Positions 36,295 to 44,974 of a DNA stretch of 64,000 nt are shown here, piece after piece; the first letter of the stretch is position 1; every line of letters begins with the position of its first letter. The DNA lies in contig NZ_JAEIOJ010000002.1 of NCBI RefSeq assembly GCF_016464305.1, forward strand, positions 186,001 through 250,000, in the 5' to 3' direction. Made by a program: the position numbers and the translations under genes. Under the pieces are notes generated by a model that was not told where the DNA came from, ran no database searches, and saw nothing but the letters and a program-made list of their open reading frames with translations. Origin of the DNA: Umezawaea beigongshangensis. Its GTDB lineage: Bacteria; Actinomycetota; Actinomycetes; Mycobacteriales; Pseudonocardiaceae.

Positions 36295-36897
36295 TCAGCG
36301 CCGGGCGACCTCGATCACGGCACGCCCGGCCGCGACGAGCGTGTCCGCCCTCAGGCCGGAACCGCCGCCCAGGTAGCCCTGCACCATCGCGCCGTCGCGC
36401 AGCACGACCAGCTGCTCCAGCGCCGCGGAGCGGTCACCGACGCCGAGTTCGACGAGCAGTTCGTCCAGCACCCCGGCGAACCACTTCCGGTGCGCGGCGA
36501 CGGCGTGGCGCACGGGGTGCTCGGGGTCGGCGTACTCGGCCGCGGCGTGGATGAACGGGCAGCCGCGGAACCCCGGCGCGCAACTGGCGTCCACGATGGC
36601 CTCGGCGACGGCGGTGAGCGTTCCGCACGGATCACCCGGACGGTCGGACCGCACTCGCGCGATCTCGGCGCGCTCCCAGTCCGAACGACCCCGGAGGTAG
36701 GCGAGCACGAGGTCGTCCTTGGTCGGGAAGTGCCGGTAGAAGGTGACCTTGCTGACCTCCGCGGCGGCGATGATCCGGTCGGCGCTCACGGCCCGGACGC
36801 CCTCGGCGTAGAACATCGCGTCGGCGGCGGCCAGGATGCGCTGCCGCACCGGCGACACGCCCGCCTCCGCCCGCGCCGTGGTTCCGGTCGCCGCCAT
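36295..36897 (-). CDS. TetR-family transcriptional regulator
   Basis: ATG 36897, preceded by GGAGGCGGG, gives 200 residues; a longer frame to 37062 lacks support. HTH: RQRILAAADAMFYAEGVRAVSADRIIAAAEVSKVTFYRHFPTKDDLVLAYL. The C-terminal half has CAPGFRGCPFIHAAAEYADPEHPVR, a motif shared with AcrR-like regulators of the YxaF/LmrA type. It is divergent from the hydroxycinnamate operon across 550 bp, so it could regulate that operon, but no clear palindrome links them. Confidence 0.85.
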   Translation of the reverse strand: MAATGTTARAEAGVSPVRQRILAAADAMFYAEGVRAVSADRIIAAAEVSKVTFYRHFPTKDDLVLAYLRGRSDWERAEIARVRSDRPGDPCGTLTAVAEAIVDASCAPGFRGCPFIHAAAEYADPEHPVRHAVAAHRKWFAGVLDELLVELGVGDRSAALEQLVVLRDGAMVQGYLGGGSGLRADTLVAAGRAVIEVARR

Positions 36898-37448
36898 CGC
36901 CGTGTCCCGCCTCCGCCCGCTCGTCCTCCCGTCCAGGTTAACGTCTCGCGCACGCCCGCGGAGTCGCGCCGTCTCGCGGACGCGCCGTTCGGCGACACCG
37001 CGATCGACCGGTGAGAGGGACTCCCGATTCCACGCCCGCTCGGAGCGCAATGGGGTCGTCACGCGAACTCGCCGTCACCGACACGCGCTGCGCTCGTTGG
37101 CGTCCGTCGATATACCGTTACTACACGTATCGCTTTTGTGTTCGACGGCTCTCCACGAACGAGTACCACCACCTCCACCACGAAGGACCGGACTCATCAG
37201 CGGGTTCACCAGATGAATACATCGCGCAGGTGAACAGCGGGACACCTCGTGTTCACCGCAACCGGTGACGATTTTTACAAGCCGCTCTTGCACCGCAAGA
37301 GTCTCGGTGACATAGTCCATCCGAGCGTTGCGGAAGGGCGAAGAAATGGTTTGCCCCCAGGGGTGGATTCCGCACTGGTTCGTTCGTCCGGGGTGTCGTC
37401 CCCACGTGCACGGTGGAATTTTTCCTCTTCCCGGAATCAAGGAATGAC
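36898..37448. promoter_or_regulatory. AT-richer leader region of the hydroxycinnamate operon
   Basis: 550 bp without a supported gene. From about 37060 to 37445 the base composition drops well below the flanking genes, with TATACC, TTTTTACAAG and GAAGAAATGG patches. This is the likely promoter/regulatory region of the operon starting at 37449. TTGGCG near 37097 with TACTAC 16 bp on is a weak promoter candidate. Small antisense frames here (37075-37440) are polar and cysteine-scattered and look spurious. Confidence 0.45.
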
Positions 37449-38963
37449 ATGCTGCTGCCCCTTTCCGTCGGTCTTCCGGTCAGACTGGACGCGCACACCC
37501 TCGAAAGCGCCGGCGGACCGGTGAGCATCACCCTGTCCGACTCGGCGCGCGGTGAGGTCGAGCGCTGCCGGGCGTTCGTGGACCGGTGCCTGTCGGACGA
37601 CCGCGCGATCTACGGGTCCACGACCGGCTTCGGTCCGCTCGTCACGTTCGCGGGCCGGGAGACCACGGTCGACCAGTGCGACAACGTGCTCCAGCACCTC
37701 ACCGCCGGCCAGGGACCCGACCTGCCGCCCTCCCTCGTGCGGGCCGCGGTCCTGGCCAGGGTGTGGTCGCTGTCGCAGGGACGGTCCGGCGTCTCCCTCA
37801 CGGTGATCGACGCGCTGTGCGCCATGCTGCGCACCACCTTCGCACCGGCCGTCCCCTCGCTCGGCTCCGTCGGCGCCAGCGGCGACCTCGTGCCGTTCGC
37901 GCACACCGCGCAGGCTCTGCGCGGGCACGGGCACGCCTACGTCGACGGGCAGCGGATGCCCGCCGCGGCGGCGCTGGAGGCCGCCGGCCTGGACCCGATG
38001 CCGCTGGACGGGCGCGACGCGCTGGCGCTGGTCAACGGCACCTCGCTGACCACGGCGGCGGCCGCGCTCGCGTGGACGTCCGTCCACCGCTCGCTCCGGA
38101 CGGCCGCCGCGCTGACGGCGCTGCTCGCCGACGTCCTCGGCTCCACCCCGGCGTTCCTGGCACCGCAGCTGCTGGCGGCCTACGGGCACCCCGGCGCGGT
38201 CACGGCGGGCGCGTACCTGTCCGCGCTGCTGCGGGACGTCCGGCCGACGGGCGACCGGCCGTTGCAGGAGCCCTACAGCATCCGCTGCTCACCGCAACTG
38301 CTCGGCGCGGCGTGGGCCTCGGTGGACCACGCGGGCTCGGTGATCCACGACGACCTCAACGGGGTCAGCGACAACCCGCTGTTCTTCCCCGACGACGAGC
38401 TCGTGGCGCACGGCGGAAACTTCTTCGGACAGCCGTGCGCCTTCGCGGCGGACGCGCTCAGCGCGGTCGCCGCGCAGGTGGGCAACCTCGCCGAGCGCCA
38501 GCTCGACCTGCTGGTCGACCCGCGGCGCAACAACGGGCTGCCGCCGATGTTGTCGCCGGACCCCGGTGTCCAGCACGGCCTCCAGGGCGTTCAGCTGGTC
38601 ACCACCGCGATCGTGGTGGACATGCGCAGGCGGGCCGCCTCCCCGGCGAGCTTCCAGAGCGTTCCGACCAACCTGCACAACCAGGACGTCGTGCCGTTCG
38701 GCACCCAGGCGGCGCTCAACGCCCTCGACCTCGCCGGGTCCCTGCGGCTGCTGCACGGCTCGCTCGCGCTCGGCCTGCGCCAGTCGGTGCACGTGGGCGG
38801 CCGGCGACCCACCGCTCCCGCCTGCGTCCAGCTGATGGAGGCGCTGGCCGACACGCTGGCCCCCGTCGACCGGGACCGGCCGCTGGACGGCGACGTGCGC
38901 GCCGCCGCCGACCTGCTCGACACCCCCGGCCTGCTCGACGGCCTGGTCGAGGGCGACCGATGA
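37449..38963 (+). CDS. Aromatic amino acid ammonia-lyase, probable tyrosine ammonia-lyase (Sam8-like)
   Basis: 504 residues from ATG 37449 after AAGGA; a GTG 36 bp upstream lacks a ribosome site. The MIO prosthetic group forms from Ala143-Ser144-Gly145 in GSVGASGDLVPFAH. The catalytic Tyr loop is IYGSTTGFGPL. The selectivity pair is His83-Leu84 in VLQHLTAGQG. His-Leu at this site marks tyrosine-preferring lyases, whereas Phe-Leu marks phenylalanine lyases, and the surrounding HLxxGQG pattern resembles Sam8 of saccharomicin biosynthesis. The reaction removes ammonia from L-Tyr (or L-DOPA) to give 4-coumarate (or caffeate). First gene of the operon; the next gene starts in its stop codon (ATGA). 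Confidence 0.87.
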   Translation: MLLPLSVGLPVRLDAHTLESAGGPVSITLSDSARGEVERCRAFVDRCLSDDRAIYGSTTGFGPLVTFAGRETTVDQCDNVLQHLTAGQGPDLPPSLVRAAVLARVWSLSQGRSGVSLTVIDALCAMLRTTFAPAVPSLGSVGASGDLVPFAHTAQALRGHGHAYVDGQRMPAAAALEAAGLDPMPLDGRDALALVNGTSLTTAAAALAWTSVHRSLRTAAALTALLADVLGSTPAFLAPQLLAAYGHPGAVTAGAYLSALLRDVRPTGDRPLQEPYSIRCSPQLLGAAWASVDHAGSVIHDDLNGVSDNPLFFPDDELVAHGGNFFGQPCAFAADALSAVAAQVGNLAERQLDLLVDPRRNNGLPPMLSPDPGVQHGLQGVQLVTTAIVVDMRRRAASPASFQSVPTNLHNQDVVPFGTQAALNALDLAGSLRLLHGSLALGLRQSVHVGGRRPTAPACVQLMEALADTLAPVDRDRPLDGDVRAAADLLDTPGLLDGLVEGDR

Positions 38964-39841
38964 CGCCGCCGGTGCGGGCGGTCCTGCGCCCCCTCCCGCT
39001 GCCCGCGCCCGACGACCACCTGCGCGACGGCGCGGCCCGCGACGTCACCGCCGATCTCGAACTGGTGCTGCGTCCGCGGACCGACGTGCTGCTCCCGCCC
39101 GACGACCCCGCCGAGCGGGCGTTCTACCGCTGGGTCCTGGGCCACCACATCGCGTTCGCGGTGTGGCGGCTGCTGGGCGACCTGCTGGAGCGGATGCTGC
39201 GCGACGGCGCCACCGAGCAGGACGAGGCCGAGGCCGCGGCGTGGTACGACCGCTACTCGGCCCTCCAGGTCTACGCGGGCAGCTGCACGCCGCAGGTCTA
39301 CGCCACCGTCATCCGCCAGCGCATGATCGACGACCATCCCGCCTTCAGCGGTGTGTGGGCCCGCGACTACGAGCGCGTGCTCGGTCTGCTGACACGGCTG
39401 GACCCACCGGTCGACGGCGTGCTCAAGCAGGCGCTCAAGCGGCACCGGCTGGTGCACATGACGCTCGCCAAGTTCCTCGTCCCCGCGGGCGAGTCGCTGC
39501 TGAAGCAGGCGGGACGACGCCCCGGCGAGGGTGCCACGGACGTCGAGCGGAACCTGCTCGACACCTTCTTCCTGGTGCGGCGCGGCCCGGTGTCCGCCGG
39601 GGAGTTCCACGCGGAGGTCGTGCACCGGCTGGCCGCGGCCCAGTGCGACCTGGCCGCCGTCCCGCTCGGGTCGGACGAGCTCGTGAGCGTGCTGGCGCTC
39701 CTGCCCGCGGACCTGCCCACGACCCTGCGCGACATCGCCTCGATCCTTCCCGAACGGCTTCACCTGGAGGAGCAAGATGGACCTCGACAAGCGGATCGGT
39801 CTCACTCCCCCGCTGGCCGGCTACGTCGTCGCGCAAGCTGA
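38960..39841 (+). CDS. Probable heme-dependent L-tyrosine 3-hydroxylase (TyrH/LmbB2-like)
   Basis: 293 residues, all-helical, no signal. It resembles the histidine-ligated heme aromatic oxygenase family (LmbB2, Orf13, SfmD, related to tryptophan 2,3-dioxygenase). RAFYRWVLGHHIAFAVWRLL carries candidate distal His62/63, and KRHRLVHMTLAKFLVPAGESLL carries candidate axial His162/166. The spacing of about 100-104 residues is close to that described for TyrH enzymes. Length also fits. These enzymes use H2O2 to make L-DOPA from L-Tyr. It overlaps the lyase gene by four bases and the methyltransferase gene by 65 bases. Recognition rests on remembered family patterns, so the call is moderate; another heme or helical enzyme is possible. 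Confidence 0.58.
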   Translation: MTPPVRAVLRPLPLPAPDDHLRDGAARDVTADLELVLRPRTDVLLPPDDPAERAFYRWVLGHHIAFAVWRLLGDLLERMLRDGATEQDEAEAAAWYDRYSALQVYAGSCTPQVYATVIRQRMIDDHPAFSGVWARDYERVLGLLTRLDPPVDGVLKQALKRHRLVHMTLAKFLVPAGESLLKQAGRRPGEGATDVERNLLDTFFLVRRGPVSAGEFHAEVVHRLAAAQCDLAAVPLGSDELVSVLALLPADLPTTLRDIASILPERLHLEEQDGPRQADRSHSPAGRLRRRAS

Positions 39842-40445
39842 GCCGCCCAGTCCGGCGCAGCGCCGGCTGGTGGAGGCCACGACCGCGCTCGGCGGTGTCG
39901 CGGAGATGCAGATCCCGCACGAGCAGAGCGTCCTGCTGACCCTGCTCGCGCAGTCGATCAACGCCACCACGATCGTCGAGATCGGCACGTTCACCGGGTA
40001 CTCCACGCTCGCGCTGGCCCGCGGCCTCGCCCCCGGCGGCGTGGTGCACACCTTCGACATCTCCGAGGAGTGGAGCGCCATCGCCACCCGCGGGTGGGAG
40101 GACGCCGGGGTGCGCGACCGGATCAGGCAGCACACCGGTCCCGCCGCGCAGACGCTTCCCGCGCTGGCCGGCGACCTCGTGATCGACCTGGCGTTCGTCG
40201 ACGCCGACAAGGCGGGGTACGTCGGCTACTGGGAGACGCTGGTCCCCCTGGTGCGTCCCGGAGGGCTGATCCTCGCCGACAACGTGCTGTACGCGGGCGA
40301 GGTCGTCGACGACAGCCCGTCCGCCAACGGACTGGCCATCAGGGAGTTCAACGCCCACGTCCGCGCGGACGACCGCGTCGAGTCGGTGCTGCTCACCATC
40401 GCCGACGGACTGACCGTGGCGCGCAAGAAGGACATCGCCTGGTGA
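39777..40445 (+). CDS. SAM-dependent O-methyltransferase, caffeoyl-CoA/catechol type
   Basis: 222 residues from ATG 39777 with GGAGGAGCAAG upstream. The pattern is that of the cation-dependent OMT family: IPHEQSVLLTLLAQ, SAM motif VEIGTFTGYSTLALARGL, HTFDISEEW, metal-binding FVDADKAGYVGYWETL and ILADNVLYAGEV. Members methylate one hydroxyl of catechols, including caffeoyl-CoA and L-DOPA. Between a tyrosine 3-hydroxylase-like gene and an acyltransferase it would make a guaiacyl (ferulate-type) ring. Its last codons overlap the next start (GTGA). Confidence 0.9.
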   Translation: MDLDKRIGLTPPLAGYVVAQAEPPSPAQRRLVEATTALGGVAEMQIPHEQSVLLTLLAQSINATTIVEIGTFTGYSTLALARGLAPGGVVHTFDISEEWSAIATRGWEDAGVRDRIRQHTGPAAQTLPALAGDLVIDLAFVDADKAGYVGYWETLVPLVRPGGLILADNVLYAGEVVDDSPSANGLAIREFNAHVRADDRVESVLLTIADGLTVARKKDIAW

Positions 40446-41674
40446 GCGACCCCGGCCTCCGGGTCGACCTGCTCACGCGCACCTTCCTGGCCATGGAACG
40501 CGGCGTGCCCGACCCGGCCGACGTCCACTTCGGCGTGCTGCTCCGCTGCGCCGGCCCCGCACCCCGCCTGGACGAGCTGCGCGCCCACGTCGGCGCGCGA
40601 CTGGGCCGGCTGCCCGCCCTCACCAGCCGGCTCACCGGGGAACCGGCGTGGGAGCAGGACCCGGACTTCGACGTCGCCCGCCACGTGCACCTGGTGCCCG
40701 GCCTCCCGGTCGAACCCGTTCCCGTGCGGCGGCTGGTGGACGCCGCTCCCGGCCACGACCGCCCGCTGTGGCGCGCGTGGCTGCTGCCCGGCGACGGCGG
40801 CGTCTGGGGACTGGCCTTCGCCGCGCACCACGCCCTGCTCGACGGCAGCGGGGTGCTGCACGTGCTGCGGGTGCTGTTCGGCGACCACGAACCCGCACCG
40901 GTGGTCCCCCGCGCTCCCCGTGGGCTGGCGGTCCTGCGCGTCCTGCCGAACGTCCTGTCCACCCTGCGCCGCGCGCCGGACCTGCCCGTGCTGGGCGCCC
41001 TGACCGGCAAGCGGCGCCTGGACCACGCGAGCGTCGCGCTCGCCGATCTCCGCGCCGTCGCCGACGCCACGGGCACGACCGTCGGCCAGGTGCACCTGGC
41101 CGCGCTGGCCGGAGCCGTCCGCCGGTGGTCGGGCGCGGGAGAGCGCGGCCGCGACGTTCCCGTGTGCGTGCCGGTGGACACCAGGACCGCGGAAGAGCGC
41201 GACAGTCTCGGCGTCCACCTCGGCCTGCACCGCTCGGTGCTGCCCACCGGGACGGCCGATCCCGCCGCACGGCTGCGGATCACCGCCCGGCGGTTGTCCC
41301 GGCGCCGCACGGCCACCGCGCGCACCGCGACCCGGGCACTCGTGGACGACGTGCCGTCCCGGTGGAGCGGGATCGCGATGCGGCGGCTCGGCGATCGCCG
41401 GAACGTGGCGCTCACCGCCTCCGTCTTCCGGCCGTCGTCGCTGACGCACGTGCTCGGCGGCGCCGTGCAGGACGTGTTCGCCCTGCCCTGGCTGCCTCCG
41501 GGACACGGCTGCTTCACCATCCTCGCCGTGCACGGCGCACGGGCGTCGCTCTCCGTGCTGACCGACACGGGGGTCGACGCCACCCGCGACCTGTCCGCCC
41601 TCTGGGCGGACGAGGTGGCCGTGCTCGCCGCGGCCACCGGCACCGGACCCGCTCGAAAGGACACCACCCCGTGA
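40442..41674 (+). CDS. Condensation-superfamily (WS/DGAT-like) acyltransferase
   Basis: 410 residues from GTG 40442. The catalytic motif HHALLDG (His129-His130 ... Asp134-Gly135) is the HHxxxDG signature of wax-ester synthase/diacylglycerol acyltransferases, PapA proteins and NRPS condensation domains. Two CAT-like lobes are evident; the second has VPVDTRTAEERDSLGVHLGLH. Family members move an acyl group from CoA or carrier thioester to an alcohol or amine. Here a hydroxycinnamoyl-CoA made by the ligase in the same operon is the likely donor. The acceptor is unknown. Stop overlaps the dehydrogenase start (GTGA). Confidence 0.82.
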   Translation: MSDPGLRVDLLTRTFLAMERGVPDPADVHFGVLLRCAGPAPRLDELRAHVGARLGRLPALTSRLTGEPAWEQDPDFDVARHVHLVPGLPVEPVPVRRLVDAAPGHDRPLWRAWLLPGDGGVWGLAFAAHHALLDGSGVLHVLRVLFGDHEPAPVVPRAPRGLAVLRVLPNVLSTLRRAPDLPVLGALTGKRRLDHASVALADLRAVADATGTTVGQVHLAALAGAVRRWSGAGERGRDVPVCVPVDTRTAEERDSLGVHLGLHRSVLPTGTADPAARLRITARRLSRRRTATARTATRALVDDVPSRWSGIAMRRLGDRRNVALTASVFRPSSLTHVLGGAVQDVFALPWLPPGHGCFTILAVHGARASLSVLTDTGVDATRDLSALWADEVAVLAAATGTGPARKDTTP

Positions 41675-42699
41675 AAGCCGCCGTTCTGCACGGTCCCGGT
41701 CACCTGAGCGTCGAGGACGTCGACGACCCGCGCGTCCAGGAACCCACCGACGCGGTCGTGCGCGTCGTCGTCGCCGGCGTCTGCGGCACCGACCTGCGCG
41801 GCTACGCCGGTCTGCCCGGCCCGGCCAACGGGCCCCGCTGCGGGCACGAGTTCGTCGGAGTCGTCGCCGAGGTCGGTGCGGCCGTCACGACCCTGCGCGT
41901 CGGCACGACGGTGGTGGCGCCGTTCGTCTTCGCCGACGGCACCTGCCGGGCGTGCCTGCGCGGCCTGTCCACGTCCTGCCGGTCCGGCGGCATGTTCGGC
42001 GTCGCCGGCGACGGCGGACAGGCCGAGGCGGTCCGCGTGCCGTTCGCCGACGCCACGCTGGTGCCCCTCCCCGTGGACGAGCACGACGAGCGGCTGCCGG
42101 CGGTCCTGGCCCTGACCGACGTGATGGCCACCGGGCAGCACGCCGTGCACACCGCGCGGGTGACGGCGGGCACGTCCGTCGCCGTCGTGGGCGACGGGCC
42201 CGTCGGGCTGTGCACGGTGCTGGCGGCGCGGCGGGCCGGTGCGAGGCGGATCGTCCTGCTCGGCCGGCACGAGACCCGCACGCGCATCGGCACCGGCTTC
42301 GGCGCCGACACCGTCGTCGGCTCCCGCGGCGAGGAGGCCGTGGCGGACGTCCTCGACATCACCGGCGGCGCCGGGGTGGACGTCGTCGTCGACTGCGTCG
42401 GCGAGGCCACCTCCACGGCCACCGCGCTGGGCGTCTGCCGCGACGGCGGCACGCTCAGCGTCGTCGGCGGCGTCCACTCGGGAGTCGACGTGCTGGCGTG
42501 CTTCCTGCGCAACATCACCATCACCGGCGGCCTCACCCCGGCGCGCAGCTACCTGGAGGCGCTGGTGGACGACGTGCTCGCCGGTCGGCTCGACCCCTCG
42601 CCGGTGTTCGACCTGTCGGTGTCGCTGACCGACGTCGCCGCGGGCTACGAGGCGATGCGGACCCGCGAGGCGACCAAGGTCCTCGTCCGGCTCTCGTGA
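41671..42699 (+). CDS. Zinc-dependent alcohol dehydrogenase (MDR family)
   Basis: 342 residues from GTG 41671. Catalytic zinc ligands Cys38 (VAGVCGTDLRG) and GHE at 58-60 are present. The structural-zinc lobe is FADGTCRACLRGLSTSCRSGG, where Asp replaces the first Cys, a variant I recall in many actinobacterial members. The NAD(P) fold is VAVVGDGPVGLCTVLAARRAG. It would interconvert an alcohol and an aldehyde or ketone. In this operon it could reduce a hydroxycinnamaldehyde or oxidise the acceptor. Ten bases separate it from the ligase-SDR gene. Confidence 0.87.
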   Translation: MKAAVLHGPGHLSVEDVDDPRVQEPTDAVVRVVVAGVCGTDLRGYAGLPGPANGPRCGHEFVGVVAEVGAAVTTLRVGTTVVAPFVFADGTCRACLRGLSTSCRSGGMFGVAGDGGQAEAVRVPFADATLVPLPVDEHDERLPAVLALTDVMATGQHAVHTARVTAGTSVAVVGDGPVGLCTVLAARRAGARRIVLLGRHETRTRIGTGFGADTVVGSRGEEAVADVLDITGGAGVDVVVDCVGEATSTATALGVCRDGGTLSVVGGVHSGVDVLACFLRNITITGGLTPARSYLEALVDDVLAGRLDPSPVFDLSVSLTDVAAGYEAMRTREATKVLVRLS

Positions 42700-42709
42700 A
42701 GGAACTCCT

Positions 42710-44956
42710 GTGAAGGACGGCAACGGCGTGGATCTGGCGGACGCGGACGAGATCGGCCTCGTCGAGGCGATCTGGGGACCCGACCTGGCGGCGGTGACCG
42801 ACGACCGGCTCGCCGTCGTCGACCTGACCGGCGACGAGCCGCGGCGGTGGACGCGGCGCGACCTGGCGGTGGCGGCGGCCGGGGTGGCGGCGCGCGTGCG
42901 CGGCGCCCGGACCGTCGGCCTGGTGATGGAGAACTGCGCCGAGTTCGTCGTCGCGTTCCACGGCGTGCTGGCGGCGGGTGCGGTGGTGCTGCCCCTGGAC
43001 CCCAGGGCCACGCCGGAGTCGTGGGCGTCCGCCCTGGGCGCGCAGGGCGTGGACGTGGTCGTCGCCGGTGCCCGGCAGCGGGCGCTCCTGCCAGCGGACG
43101 TGACCGTGGTGGAGGTCGACGGCGCCCCGGAGCGGCGCGAAGCGTCCTGCCCCGTCCCCGCCGGGGGGACGCGCACGGCCGTGCTGGCCTCCTCCAGCGG
43201 GACGCAGGGCAAGCCCAAGCACGTGATCGTCACGCACCGCAACCTGGTCGCCAACCTGGCCCAGATCGCCGGGGTGCACGTGCTGAGCGAGGCTGACGTG
43301 GTCCTGGCCGTCACCCCCCTGCGGCACATCTACGGCATGCAGATGGCGATGAACAACGCCCTGCTGACCGCCGCGCTGATCGTGCTGGCGCCGACCCCGC
43401 TGCGCGGGGCGGCGGACCTGCTGGATCTCGTCGCCGAGCACGGCGTGACGGTGGCGTACCTGGTGCCCGGCGTGGTCGCGGAACTCGGCGCACTGGGCCG
43501 CACGAGCCGGGGAACGGCGTTGAAGCTCGTCGTCTCCGGCGGTGCCCCGCTCGCGGTGACCACGGCCCTGGAGTGCTCCGCCGCGCTCGGCGTGCCGGTC
43601 GTGCAGGGACTGGGGATGACCGAGGCGGGCTGCATCTGCTTCACGCCCGACGGCGCCCCCGGCCCGCCGGACACGGTCGGTGTACCGCTGCCGGGCACCG
43701 AGGTCCGGTTCGTGGACCCGGCCACCGGCGCCGACGCCGTGCCCGGCGAGCTGTGGATCCGCGGCCCCCAGATCACGCCGGGGTACCTCGACGACCCCGA
43801 CGCGACCGCCGCCCTGATCGACGCCGACGGCTGGCTGCACAGCGGGGACCTCGCCGAGCGCGACGCCGACGGGTACGTCCGGATCGTGGGCCGGCTCAAG
43901 TCGATGATCAAGTACAAGGGGCACCAGGTCGCGCCGGCGGAGCTGGAGGACCTGCTGATGACGCACCCGGCGGTCGCCGACGCCGCCGTGCTCGGCGAGC
44001 CCGACCCGGTGGCCGGAGAGCTGCCCAGGGCGTTCGTGGTGCTCGCGGAGCCGGTGCCGCTGGCGGAGGTCGTCGAGCACGTGGCGGCCCGCGTGCCGCC
44101 GCACAAGCGGATCCGGCTGATCGAGCGGGTGCGCGTCGTCCCCCGCTCGGTCACCGGGAAGGTCGTGCGCGCGGAACTGCTGGAGGGTCCGCTGCGCGGC
44201 CTGTCGGTGGTGGTGACCGGCGGCGGACGGGGCCTCGGCCGGGCGTTCGCCTCGGCGGTGGCCCGCGCGCGGGCGAACGTCCTGATCACCGGCCGGGACG
44301 AGGGCGTCCTGAGGGCGACCGCGGCGCAGCTCGCCGACGACGGCGGACAGGTGTCCTGGGCCGTCGCCGACGTGCTGGACCCGGAGGCCACCCGGCGGGC
44401 GGTCGAGGACTTCGGCGACGTCGACGTCCTGGTGAACAACGCGGCGCTGCCCGGCCCGATCGGTCCGGCGTGGACGGTCGACCCCGACGAGTGGTGGCGG
44501 GCGGTGGAGGTGACCGTGCGCGGCACGATGGCGACGACGCGGGCGGTCCTGCCGGGGATGATCTCCCGCGGCAGCGGGCGCGTCATCAGCATCGTCAGCA
44601 ACGCAGGACGCACCCGCTGGCCGCACGCCAGCGCGTACTCGGTGGCGAAGGCGGCGCAGATCAAGTTCGTGGAGAACCTCGCCTCCGAACTGCGGGGCAC
44701 GGGCGTCGCCGCCCTCGCGTTCGACCCCGGCCTGCTCGACGAGGGCATGACCAGGGCGCACTTCGAGCGCGGGCGGACCGGGGAGCACTGGGCCGACACG
44801 ATCCACGACTGGGCGCTGGAGGCGAAGGAGGCGGGTCGCTTCGCGAACGTCGACGACGCCACCGCGCACCTGGTCCGGCTGGTCGCGGGCTTCGCCGACC
44901 ACCGCTCCGGCCGCTACCTGACCGGCGACGACCTCGACCCGCTGCACGGGTGCTGA
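42710..44956 (+). CDS. 4-coumarate:CoA ligase-like / SDR fusion protein
   Basis: 748 residues from GTG 42710. Residues 1-500 form an ANL adenylate-forming ligase: P-loop SSSGTQGKPK (about 161-170), GMTEAGCICF, SGDLAERDADGYVRIVGRLKSMIKYKGHQVAPAELE (hinge) and catalytic TGK near 484. This is the 4CL/acyl-CoA synthetase type. Residues about 500-748 form a complete short-chain dehydrogenase: TGGGRGLGRAF, NNAALPG, Ser in IVSNAGRT and YSVAK near 643. The join is direct, with no carrier domain. Such ligase-SDR fusions are unusual. Activation of a hydroxycinnamate to its CoA ester followed by redox on the product is a plausible role. It is the last gene of the operon, before a strong terminator. Confidence 0.85.
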   Translation: MKDGNGVDLADADEIGLVEAIWGPDLAAVTDDRLAVVDLTGDEPRRWTRRDLAVAAAGVAARVRGARTVGLVMENCAEFVVAFHGVLAAGAVVLPLDPRATPESWASALGAQGVDVVVAGARQRALLPADVTVVEVDGAPERREASCPVPAGGTRTAVLASSSGTQGKPKHVIVTHRNLVANLAQIAGVHVLSEADVVLAVTPLRHIYGMQMAMNNALLTAALIVLAPTPLRGAADLLDLVAEHGVTVAYLVPGVVAELGALGRTSRGTALKLVVSGGAPLAVTTALECSAALGVPVVQGLGMTEAGCICFTPDGAPGPPDTVGVPLPGTEVRFVDPATGADAVPGELWIRGPQITPGYLDDPDATAALIDADGWLHSGDLAERDADGYVRIVGRLKSMIKYKGHQVAPAELEDLLMTHPAVADAAVLGEPDPVAGELPRAFVVLAEPVPLAEVVEHVAARVPPHKRIRLIERVRVVPRSVTGKVVRAELLEGPLRGLSVVVTGGGRGLGRAFASAVARARANVLITGRDEGVLRATAAQLADDGGQVSWAVADVLDPEATRRAVEDFGDVDVLVNNAALPGPIGPAWTVDPDEWWRAVEVTVRGTMATTRAVLPGMISRGSGRVISIVSNAGRTRWPHASAYSVAKAAQIKFVENLASELRGTGVAALAFDPGLLDEGMTRAHFERGRTGEHWADTIHDWALEAKEAGRFANVDDATAHLVRLVAGFADHRSGRYLTGDDLDPLHGC

Positions 44957-44974
44957 ACCGCGCACCGCGGCTCT

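Noticed and set aside
37075-37440. 121-codon minus-strand frame in the AT-rich leader
   Set aside because: Biased, Cys-scattered sequence without ribosome site or domain; more likely regulatory DNA.
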